From positions 1 through 35,925 of IMG/VR virus record IMGVR_UViG_3300023049_000088: a DNA stretch of 35,925 bases; one strand, given 5' to 3'. The position numbers were made by a program, and so were the translations under genes. Source of the DNA: a virus. This document shows, piece by piece, positions 29,774 to 35,925 of this stretch. The notes under the pieces are model-generated. The model was given only the letters and a program-made list of their open reading frames with translations. It did not search any database and was not told the origin of the DNA. How positions within the stretch are numbered: the stretch's first letter is position 1; every line of letters begins with the position of its first letter.

Positions 29774-31407
29774 TGGCAGACAAGGCCAGTAACAAGGTCT
29801 TCTACCCAGAACTGGAGAAGGCACTTCGTGATGCACTTGGTCCTAGGTACTACACGGAGTACACCAACAGCAGGACCGGCTTGTTCATGAACCTCCTGTT
29901 GGCCCAGCAGTATAGGGTTGATGATGATGTCATGGAGATTGCACAGGAAGTGCTGTCTGAGACTGATCAGGCTGACATCTCTTGGTCAGTCATCAGTGGG
30001 TTCGTCAACGGAACACCTCTCAGAGAGAGGGCTGACGACCGTGTGGTTGACGATGCTCTCGAGTGGATTACGTCTCTAGAGACTGCCTCGACCTACGACT
30101 CTGGCATCTCTAGAGCAGTACGTGACCGTGACGCTCGGCTGAAGGAGACGGCTGTTCAGTCGTTGCGGGAGCAGCAGGAACAGAACGCCGCCAACCCCAG
30201 CACCAACGGCGGCAACGACGGCAACGGGCCGGGAAGAGGTTCTCCCCCCTCTACCAACGGTGGTGTGGACACCCAGTACCAGCCTCCTGAGAGTGACTGG
30301 TTCGGCATCCCCCCTGATGGTGAGGTGTGGAAGATCGACGGCAAGTACGCCGTGGCCTACCGCTCTGACCTCGGCGGTCCGTACATCTACTACACGATGG
30401 ACGACGACCGCTTCAACGACGTGTTCCCGCAGGGGGCTGCGAAGGTGCGAGAGGTGAATCAGCGAGAGGCTGACCGCCTCGGTGTGACCCCCGGATCTTC
30501 GTACCTGCTGGACAACACCCTCGGGAAGAACTGGGAGGAGGGCTTCAACCGTGGGCTGGAGATCCAGACCCGCACCTCTCCATGGCTGGAGGACGGCGAG
30601 GTCGTGGCCACGGTGCTGGCTGCCACGCTGGAGGGCCGAGAGATCACCAAGGCGGACCTTGAGGGCACCACCTACTTCTCAGGGCGCTCGGACTCCGAGG
30701 TGCAGTACGTGGCCTTCTCGGCACAAGCCACGCCCGGTGAACTTGACCAGTACCACAGCGAGTACAAGGACACCATCCGCAACCAACTGGTCGAGGCGGG
30801 CATGCGGCAGCCCAACGAGACGGTCGTGAACTTCATGGCGCAGAAGTGGGCGTCAGGTCAGTGGACTGACGGATTCGCCTCACGTCAGATCGTGGCACTG
30901 GCCAACCCTTTCTCGTCGGTGGAGGTTGACGAGGAACTGAATGATCTGACTGGGGGCATGGAGTTCGACACGCTGGGCACGCGCTCTCGTCAGGTGGAGC
31001 AGATGGTGACGGACTGGCTTGGCCCGCACCACTCCAAGTCCTACAGCGCAGAGTGGTACAAGCAGTGGGCCGGCTCTATTGCTGACGATCCCAACGCGGA
31101 GAACGATCTCATTGAGGTGCTACAGCAGCAGCGCATGTCTCTGTACCCTGAGTACTCTAACAAGAACCTGAAGTACGCAGACATCGCTGGGCCGTGGGAG
31201 AACCAAATGCGCACTGTCTGGGGGCGCACTCCCGGTTCACAGAACGACTACGCAGTTCTTGACAGGGTGATTCGTAGCAACGACGTGAACAACGCTGGCA
31301 AGATCCTCCGCGAGGAGGGGCTAAACATGGGCGTGGGTAACGTCGTCAACAACATGTCCACTGGTGCTAACTCTGCATTCGGCGGTCAAGTAGTGAGGGG
31401 TAACTGA
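29773..31407 (+). CDS. Putative internal virion protein
   Basis: 544 aa, ATG at 29773 overlapping the previous stop (TGATG). The N-terminal 140 residues are helical and charged (VDDDVMEIAQEVLSETDQ), then a Gly/Asn/Pro-rich linker (about 137-170), then a mixed domain containing VWKIDGKYAVAYRSDLGGP and long C-terminal helices. No family recognised. It sits between the lysozyme and the 364-aa gene in the ejection-protein block. The first 330 bases are AT-richer than neighbours (line counts near 45-53% GC). Role inferred from position. Confidence 0.72.
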   Translation: MADKASNKVFYPELEKALRDALGPRYYTEYTNSRTGLFMNLLLAQQYRVDDDVMEIAQEVLSETDQADISWSVISGFVNGTPLRERADDRVVDDALEWITSLETASTYDSGISRAVRDRDARLKETAVQSLREQQEQNAANPSTNGGNDGNGPGRGSPPSTNGGVDTQYQPPESDWFGIPPDGEVWKIDGKYAVAYRSDLGGPYIYYTMDDDRFNDVFPQGAAKVREVNQREADRLGVTPGSSYLLDNTLGKNWEEGFNRGLEIQTRTSPWLEDGEVVATVLAATLEGREITKADLEGTTYFSGRSDSEVQYVAFSAQATPGELDQYHSEYKDTIRNQLVEAGMRQPNETVVNFMAQKWASGQWTDGFASRQIVALANPFSSVEVDEELNDLTGGMEFDTLGTRSRQVEQMVTDWLGPHHSKSYSAEWYKQWAGSIADDPNAENDLIEVLQQQRMSLYPEYSNKNLKYADIAGPWENQMRTVWGRTPGSQNDYAVLDRVIRSNDVNNAGKILREEGLNMGVGNVVNNMSTGANSAFGGQVVRGN

Positions 31408-32501
31408 TGGCAGGTCCACTGACACGACAGATGGTGGAGCACATCCGTAGAGAGTACGGATTCTCCAACTCCGGTGCTGAGCGTCAGTCAGTGCGGTACT
31501 GGATGAACGTCGAGGGTGCGTCCATCTCTGATCTGGAGCAGGCGCTAGAGGCTCGGCGCGAGCGTGAGGGCATGGGCAGGATGCGTCCTGACCCCACGGG
31601 ACGCGGACCGGGCGGCAGCAACTACTCCCCGATGGCGGAGGGAGACCCTCTCCTCGGCTCTCCCGACCCGATGCTCGCCATGCAGACCGCCAAGATGGCG
31701 CTGCCGTGGGCGAGTGAGGCGCTGCTCTCCGTCTACCGAGACGCTTACATCGAGTACGGCGACACCGCGCTGGCGTTGCAGGAGGTGCGCAACGGGGCAG
31801 GCCGGCAGGAGTACGACCGCACCTTCTCGGGCAACCGTCGTGAGGACGGCACGCTTCGGCTGGGAGAGAACGAGTACCTCTCCACGGTGCAGTCGTTTCG
31901 CAACACCCTCGACATCCGTGGTCTCAACCCTGACACCTTCGAGCAGCGGTTCGGTGAGTTGATCGGTGGGGAGGTATCCGCCAACGAGTTCGAGTCTCGT
32001 GTCAGGGCGGTGAGTGAGAACATCGTTCAGCAGTCTGATGGCATCCGTCGTGCCTTCTCGGAGGCGTCAGGTGTGGAGTTCAACGACGCAGCAATCCTCG
32101 CCACAGTGATCGACCCAGAGGGTGTGGGTCGAGAACTGCTGGAGCGCAGGATCTCGGTGGCTCAGGTGCAGGGTTCCGCGATTGACGCTGGCCTGATGCG
32201 CTCGCGTGACCGCGCTGCCCAACTGGTCGAGGGCGGTGTCGGCCTTGCACAGGCGAGGCAGTTCGACCGTCAGGCTGGTCTCCAGTTGAACACCCTTCAG
32301 GGCATTGCACGTCGCCGTGAGGGGAGCACCATCGGAATGTCTGCTGTTGAGGACGCTTTCCTGCTACAGGAAGCCGACGACATGCGCAGAGTGGAGGGTC
32401 TCCTCTCTCGTGAGCGGTCTGCTTTCAGCAGGACACGTGGTCTGGTTCAACAGGAAGGCAACGCGCTTACGGGCCTTGCCCCTTCTCGATCCCGGCAGTG
32501 A
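31407..32501 (+). CDS. Putative internal virion protein
   Basis: 364 aa, ATG at 31407 overlapping the previous stop (TGATG), with GAGGGG upstream. Nearly all helix with many Arg/Glu/Gln residues (SISDLEQALEARREREGMGR, RDRAAQLVEGGVGLAQARQ). Helical composition and position resemble small internal-core proteins that assemble inside podovirus heads. No recognised family. Last gene before a 179-base gap and the scaffold gene. Confidence 0.72.
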   Translation: MAGPLTRQMVEHIRREYGFSNSGAERQSVRYWMNVEGASISDLEQALEARREREGMGRMRPDPTGRGPGGSNYSPMAEGDPLLGSPDPMLAMQTAKMALPWASEALLSVYRDAYIEYGDTALALQEVRNGAGRQEYDRTFSGNRREDGTLRLGENEYLSTVQSFRNTLDIRGLNPDTFEQRFGELIGGEVSANEFESRVRAVSENIVQQSDGIRRAFSEASGVEFNDAAILATVIDPEGVGRELLERRISVAQVQGSAIDAGLMRSRDRAAQLVEGGVGLAQARQFDRQAGLQLNTLQGIARRREGSTIGMSAVEDAFLLQEADDMRRVEGLLSRERSAFSRTRGLVQQEGNALTGLAPSRSRQ

Positions 32502-32680
32502 CACTATGAGTGAGGGCGAGCCGTTCGGTCGGCCCCTCCGGTCTAACGGCTAGACCGCAGCCCGTGTACTCCACCGCTCAGAGACACGCCAGCAGCCAGA
32601 GCGAGCAGAACCCGCCCACCCACTACCCCGCACGGCGCACCTCCCTCGGGTGTGTCAGCCAGCGACAAGAGGAGAGTCCC
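32502..32680 (+). other. 179-base leader ahead of the scaffold gene with a hairpin
   Basis: Non-coding gap. A 7-base perfect stem CGGTCTA (32539-32545) and TAGACCG (32551-32557), loop ACGGC, sits next to a second possible stem at 32523-32533. The block 32531-32557 looks like the 5' half of a tRNA (acceptor-like GGCCCCT and a D-arm-like hairpin), but no anticodon or T arm follows. No clear promoter is seen. Confidence 0.4.
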
Positions 32681-33127
32681 ATGAGTGACGACACCGCAGA
32701 GCAGGCCACCCCCACTGATGACGGGGGCGAGAGCAACAACGTCAAGCGGATGCGCGAGCAGATCGAGAGCCTGAAGGCCGAGAACGACACCCTCAACGGG
32801 CGAGTTCGACGCACAGCGTTCGAGGCTGCGGGGCTTGACCCCGAGCGTGGCATCGGCAAGGCAGTGTTCCAGACCTACGACGGCGAAGCGACAGCGGAGA
32901 ACATCCGCGAGTTCGCTTCTTCGGAGTACGACTGGAAGCCCTCGCAGCAGGCCACCATCGACCCAGCACAACAGAGGGCCCGCGCCCTCGGTCAGATGGG
33001 CACTACGGAGGAGGCGAAGGATCGTCTCCAGCAGGCTGACCAGAAGTCCGCAGAGGGCAACTGGTCAGAAGCAGGTCGGCTCAAGGACAGTGAACTGCTC
33101 GCCATTGCTCAGAAGCGCGGCTTCTGA
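32681..33127 (+). CDS. Capsid scaffolding protein
   Basis: 148 aa from the ATG at 32681 with GAGGAGAG upstream; a longer in-frame start at 32510 precedes the hairpin region and is rejected. Typical scaffold composition: acidic Thr-rich N-terminus (SDDTAEQATPTDDGGE), a coiled coil (NNVKRMREQIESLKAENDTL, continuing to RVRRTAFEAAG), then a Gln/Ala-rich helical tail. It is directly upstream of the major capsid gene, the usual order. It should guide procapsid assembly and leave before or at packaging. Confidence 0.85.
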   Translation: MSDDTAEQATPTDDGGESNNVKRMREQIESLKAENDTLNGRVRRTAFEAAGLDPERGIGKAVFQTYDGEATAENIREFASSEYDWKPSQQATIDPAQQRARALGQMGTTEEAKDRLQQADQKSAEGNWSEAGRLKDSELLAIAQKRGF

Positions 33128-33150
33128 GTCTCACTTCCAAGGAGTAACCC

Positions 33151-34083
33151 ATGGCTGCCGTTAGCAACACGGCCACCACCTTCAACCTTCCGAACTACGT
33201 CGGTGAACTGTACCACATCACGCCTTTCGACACGCCTCTTCTGGCGATGATCGGCGGTGTCACTGGTGGTGTGTCCAACAACACCAAGGAGGACACGTGG
33301 CAGACCGACGACAACAACGCTGCTGCGCAGACGGCCGCACTTGAGGGCGCTGACCCGTCCTACGAGGAGCGCGACCGTGCTGACGTGAGCAACGTCAAGC
33401 AGATCTACCAGTACGGCTTCTCGGTGACCTACACCAAGCAGGCTGCTACCGGCAACCTCGCCTCGGACTCCCTCGACATCACGGGCTCCAACCCGGTGCT
33501 CGATGAACTGAACCGCCAGCGCACGCTGAAGTTGCGCCGGATGGCTCGGGACGTGGAGTTCACCTTCCTCAACGGTGCCTACGCCAAGCCCACGGACAAC
33601 GCCACCGAGCGCACGACGCGGGGCATGGCCGACGCCATCACCACCAACACGGTGGCGGCGGGCACGGCGGACCTGTCCAAGGGTCAGATCGATGAACTGC
33701 TCCGTGAGATGGCTACCTCGGGCGCTCCGTTCGACATGCCGGTGATCTTCGCCAACGCCTTCCAGCGTCAGCAGATCAGCAACATCTACGGCTACGCGCC
33801 CGAGTCGCGTGACGTGGGTGGTGTTCGCATCGAGCAGATCGAGACGGACTTCGCTCGTCTCGGTGTCGTCTACAACCGGTACATGCCGACGGATGAGATC
33901 TTCGTCCTTGACGTAGCGCACCTCACGCCGACCCACCTCGCCATCCCCGGCAAGGGTCTGGTCTTCGTGGAGCCGCTCGCTCAGACTGGTTCCGCATGGA
34001 ACTTCCAGTTGTACGGTGAGATCGGTCTGATGTACGGCCCCGAACTGTGGCACGGTTCCATCACCGGCCTCACCACTTCCTGA
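33151..34083 (+). CDS. Major capsid protein (SU10/DUF5309-like)
   Basis: 310 aa, ATG at 33151 with AAGGAG upstream. The protein shows the layout of SU10-type capsid proteins: an N-terminal YHITPFDTPLLAMIGG, WQTDDNNAA, EGADPSYEERDR, NVKQIYQYGFSVTYTKQA, then a helix region (LNRQRTLKLRRMARDVEFTFLNG) and C-terminal strands (FVLDVAHLTPTHLAI, WNFQLYGEIGLMYG). These proteins adopt the HK97 fold in the known family. It forms the shell around the giant and other internal proteins. Probably the most highly expressed structural gene: a strong terminator follows a small gene downstream. Confidence 0.88.
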   Translation: MAAVSNTATTFNLPNYVGELYHITPFDTPLLAMIGGVTGGVSNNTKEDTWQTDDNNAAAQTAALEGADPSYEERDRADVSNVKQIYQYGFSVTYTKQAATGNLASDSLDITGSNPVLDELNRQRTLKLRRMARDVEFTFLNGAYAKPTDNATERTTRGMADAITTNTVAAGTADLSKGQIDELLREMATSGAPFDMPVIFANAFQRQQISNIYGYAPESRDVGGVRIEQIETDFARLGVVYNRYMPTDEIFVLDVAHLTPTHLAIPGKGLVFVEPLAQTGSAWNFQLYGEIGLMYGPELWHGSITGLTTS

Positions 34084-34096
34084 GAGGAGTCTTGAC

Positions 34097-34267
34097 ATGG
34101 CAGCAAATCGACTGTCCATCCCTCCAGAGATCAGACGTGAGGTGGCCGAGCAGGTGGCCGCTCTCAACGCTCTGACCTTCTCGGGCACCCCTACCGATAC
34201 AGAAGCGGAGGCACTGCGTGATGCTGTTATCACGTTGATGCAGACGGTCTTCGGGCCGGTTAACTGA
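34097..34267 (+). CDS. 56-aa hypothetical protein
   Basis: ATG at 34097-34099 after GAGAGGAGTCTTGAC, stop TGA at 34265-34267. Sequence begins AANRLSIPPEIRREVAEQV and continues as an amphipathic helix with a Thr/Glu turn, ending VFGPVN. It lies between the capsid gene stop (14 bases) and the terminator, so it is likely transcribed with capsid. Unrecognised; a small capsid-associated or folding peptide is conceivable. Confidence 0.65.
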   Translation: MAANRLSIPPEIRREVAEQVAALNALTFSGTPTDTEAEALRDAVITLMQTVFGPVN

Positions 34268-34270
34268 ACA

Positions 34271-34306
34271 GTGCAGGGGGGGCCGGGGAGGCCCCCTCTG
34301 CACTTT
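34271..34306 (+). terminator. Strong hairpin terminator after the capsid genes
   Basis: A 14-base stem GTGCAGGGGGGGCC-like arm (34271-34284) and GGCCCCCTCTGCAC (34290-34303) with one G-T wobble and a 5-base loop, followed by TTT. It would reduce transcription into downstream genes and set capsid mRNA apart from tail genes. Confidence 0.75.
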
Positions 34307-34322
34307 CACATAGGAGAACACC

Positions 34323-34454
34323 ATGGCTACCAGCCCAACTCCTGCTGACTATCGTCCCAGTCAGGGTTCTAGCGCCAAGCGCTACATGGAAACCAAGGAC
34401 GCCAACACGTACCCGAATCAGGGTTCGTCTAAGTACGCAGTCACTCCATCCTGA
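34323..34454 (+). CDS. 43-aa peptide with a repeated QGSS motif
   Basis: ATG at 34323-34325 after AGGAGAACACC, stop TGA at 34452-34454. The peptide carries two similar units, YRPSQGSSAKRY and YPNQGSSKY, about 15 residues apart, in a polar Pro/Ser/Tyr-rich chain. No family recognised. It sits straight after the terminator and before the 130-aa gene, so it may be a small structural peptide. Confidence 0.62.
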   Translation: MATSPTPADYRPSQGSSAKRYMETKDANTYPNQGSSKYAVTPS

Positions 34455-34465
34455 GAGGATGATGT

Positions 34466-34858
34466 ATGGCACGCTCTGTCGGCAACGCAATGCTCGATGC
34501 CGCTCTGGACTACCTCGCGGACAACGGCACACGCGCAGATATCTGCGCAACCGAACCGACGACCTACGCCGAGGCAACGTCTACCAACTCTCTCGGCAAC
34601 GTCACCCTGACGGCCGGTGCAGGCAACGGAGACTGGTCCGCCATCGCCAACGGTGATGTGTCGGGGCGCAAGATCACACTTGCTGCACAGACGGGTATCA
34701 GCATCGGTACCACTGGTACTGCTGACCATCTTGCCATCACGGACGGCACCTCTGAACTGATCTACGTGTTCGCCATCACCTCGCAGGCTGTGTCGTCTGG
34801 CGGTAACGCCGACACGGACGCTTCTGATGTCGAACTCGAAGACCCGGCCGCATCGTGA
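34466..34858 (+). CDS. Conserved phage structural protein (capsid/tail region)
   Basis: 130 aa, ATG at 34466. The pattern LDAALDYLADNGTRADICATEP, TYAEATSTNSLGN, GDVSGRKITLAAQTG, ADHLAITDGTSELIYVF and VELEDPA recurs in hypothetical virion proteins next to capsid genes in many phages. It is beta-rich with acidic termini. Function not defined; a head decoration or head-tail role fits the position. Its stop overlaps the next start (GTGA). Confidence 0.72.
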   Translation: MARSVGNAMLDAALDYLADNGTRADICATEPTTYAEATSTNSLGNVTLTAGAGNGDWSAIANGDVSGRKITLAAQTGISIGTTGTADHLAITDGTSELIYVFAITSQAVSSGGNADTDASDVELEDPAAS

Positions 34859-35871
34859 CCGGCGCACACGAGCACACCGACATCGACGGCCACGTCCTCT
34901 CGCTTGACGACGCCGTTCAGAACCTCGCAGGAGCAGTCGAGGGCATCCTCGCGCGCCTTGAGGCGCTGGAGGCCGCACCGGAGCCGACTCCTGACCCCGA
35001 TCCCACGCCGGAGCCGGAGCCGGACCCTCCCGCACCCGAGCCGCCCCCGACGGGCGACGGTGGCTCGGGTACCGATGAGCCGAGCACGGACCCGAACGAC
35101 TACGGCCTGTCGTCGCTGACCAACCGCCCGACGCTGCAGGTGCGTGACGGCTCCATCGGCCTGAAGGGCGCGAACCGCGACAAGGTCAACGTGGTCGGCG
35201 GGTCGGGTACTGATGCCGACCCGTGGCTCGTGGAGAACATGGAGTTCCGGGGCGAGGTCCGCGTCGAGGACGGCGTCTGGGAGTTCGACACCTGCAACTT
35301 CAAGGGCAACAGTTGGTACGGCATCCGCACCACCGCCAGCGGACGAGTGAAGCGCATCAGCAACAGCGACTTCGGCGAGGTCAAGCAGGCCAGCATCGCG
35401 TGCGGCAGCGTCGACGTCTACAACGTGCGGTGTGACGCCAACGCGGGCGACTTCATCAAGGTGTCCGGCGACGTGACCGTCGAGCGGTTCTACGTCCGCG
35501 CTGCCGTTGGCACGGACGGCAAGCACAAGGACTGCTTCCAGTTCGATGACGGAGCGACCGGCAGCCTCATGGCCCGCAACGGCGTGTCGATCGGCACCAC
35601 TCCCGACGGATCGCACCTCGGCAACAGCCTCGTGCAGTCGAAGGCTGACGGTGTCGACGTCGTGCTGGACAACGTGGTGGCGCAGGCCGCCAACTACATC
35701 ACCAACGTGCAGGGGACACGTTCCTCCACCACGGTGATCGGCGGCACCTACGCCCCCTCGCTCGACGGCAGCCGCTCCGGTTGGACTGCCAACACCCCGT
35801 TCCGCGCGCAGGACGGTGCGACTCTGAGCGTGTCTCCCGAGACGAAGATCGTGGACCGACTCAACCTGTGA
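34855..35871 (+). CDS. Tail fibre/spike with parallel beta-helix
   Basis: 338 aa starting with GTG (34855-34857) that overlaps the preceding stop. Domains: an N-terminal helix (DDAVQNLAGAVEGILARLEA, about 18-40), a Pro/Glu/Asp-rich linker (41-66, PEPTPDPDP type), then about 250 residues of short strand-turn repeats rich in Gly, Asn, Val and Asp (WLVENMEFRGEVRVEDGVWE, WYGIRTTASGRVKRISNSDF), the look of a right-handed beta-helix. Such proteins bind host surface glycans and some degrade them. No catalytic triad is identifiable by eye. The linker probably gives flexibility at the tail. Confidence 0.78.
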   Translation: MTGAHEHTDIDGHVLSLDDAVQNLAGAVEGILARLEALEAAPEPTPDPDPTPEPEPDPPAPEPPPTGDGGSGTDEPSTDPNDYGLSSLTNRPTLQVRDGSIGLKGANRDKVNVVGGSGTDADPWLVENMEFRGEVRVEDGVWEFDTCNFKGNSWYGIRTTASGRVKRISNSDFGEVKQASIACGSVDVYNVRCDANAGDFIKVSGDVTVERFYVRAAVGTDGKHKDCFQFDDGATGSLMARNGVSIGTTPDGSHLGNSLVQSKADGVDVVLDNVVAQAANYITNVQGTRSSTTVIGGTYAPSLDGSRSGWTANTPFRAQDGATLSVSPETKIVDRLNL

Positions 35872-35883
35872 GGTGACCCGCCT

Positions 35884-35925
35884 GTGTTGATCCACGACAC
35901 CGACTTCACCGGGACGGTTGGCGCC
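35884..35925 (+). CDS. Partial structural gene (runs off the right edge)
   Basis: A frame begins with GTG at 35884-35886 after a GAGGTGA-like site 8-14 bases upstream, and is open to the end (14 codons: start LIHDTDFTGTVGA). A DxDFTGTxG opening is seen at the start of concanavalin A-like or glycan-binding domains in phage tail proteins. TTG at 35887 is an alternative start. Too short to identify. Confidence 0.4.
   Translation, partial: MLIHDTDFTGTVGA

Noticed and set aside
32525-32620. Complete tRNA gene
   Set aside because: Only a D-arm-like hairpin and an acceptor-like 5' end are visible. No anticodon stem, T arm or matching 3' acceptor follows.

Overview
The window reads as part of a tailed-phage genome, most likely a podovirus-like phage of a GC-rich actinobacterium. 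Pointers to such a host are the high GC content, a WhiB-type Fe-S regulator gene (a family confined to Actinobacteria and their phages), frequent GTG/TTG starts and AGGA-type ribosome binding sites. I see no integrase, excisionase, tRNA, CRISPR array, transposon or rRNA, and no tape-measure or tail-tube gene. An SU10-like capsid protein, a giant internal-virion-type protein and a lysozyme-like virion protein argue for a short-tailed particle. This is inferred from gene content only. Lysis genes and the genome ends are outside the window.

Layout: two divergent arms meet at a 406-base non-coding region (15818-16223). The left arm (1-15817) lies entirely on the minus strand. Reading leftward from the junction, there is first an array of small, mostly unknown genes (15817 down to 9811). 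Several are separated by GC-rich hairpins, and most start with the same A/C-rich leader. A DUF932-type protein and a strong hairpin terminator at 9771-9809 close this array. Then comes replication: a 99-aa protein, a primase-polymerase/RepA-like ATPase, an SF2 helicase and a family A DNA polymerase. Recombination follows: a Cas4/RecB-like Fe-S nuclease, a tiny membrane peptide, a Sak4-like ATPase, an SSB-like protein and a VRR-NUC nuclease. At the window edge is a pair of related small proteins and a truncated gene. Many of these genes overlap by ATGA or TGATG.

The right arm (16224 to the end) is on the plus strand: a zinc-ribbon protein, a WhiB-like protein, large terminase, portal, a Pro-rich small protein, a 2356-aa virion protein, four more internal-virion candidates (one peptidoglycan-binding-like, one lysozyme/transglycosylase), scaffold, major capsid protein, a terminator, three small genes, a beta-helix tail spike and the start of another structural gene. 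The logic is early/replication functions leftward and packaging/assembly functions rightward, with the junction holding promoters and a likely replication or control site.

Most notable observations: (1) the giant virion protein contains what looks like an R-S-E class ADP-ribosyltransferase domain (R1111, S1141/S1142, E1194-x-E1196), suggesting an enzyme injected with the DNA; (2) the divergent junction has five GAGA...CTC repeat units spaced 28-33 bases apart around CACGTG palindromes, an iteron-like array; (3) CACGTG is about seven times more frequent than expected in the left arm but not in the right arm; (4) about a dozen small genes share a start-associated leader; (5) several very small genes, including a 34-aa membrane peptide inside the recombination operon, are easy to miss.
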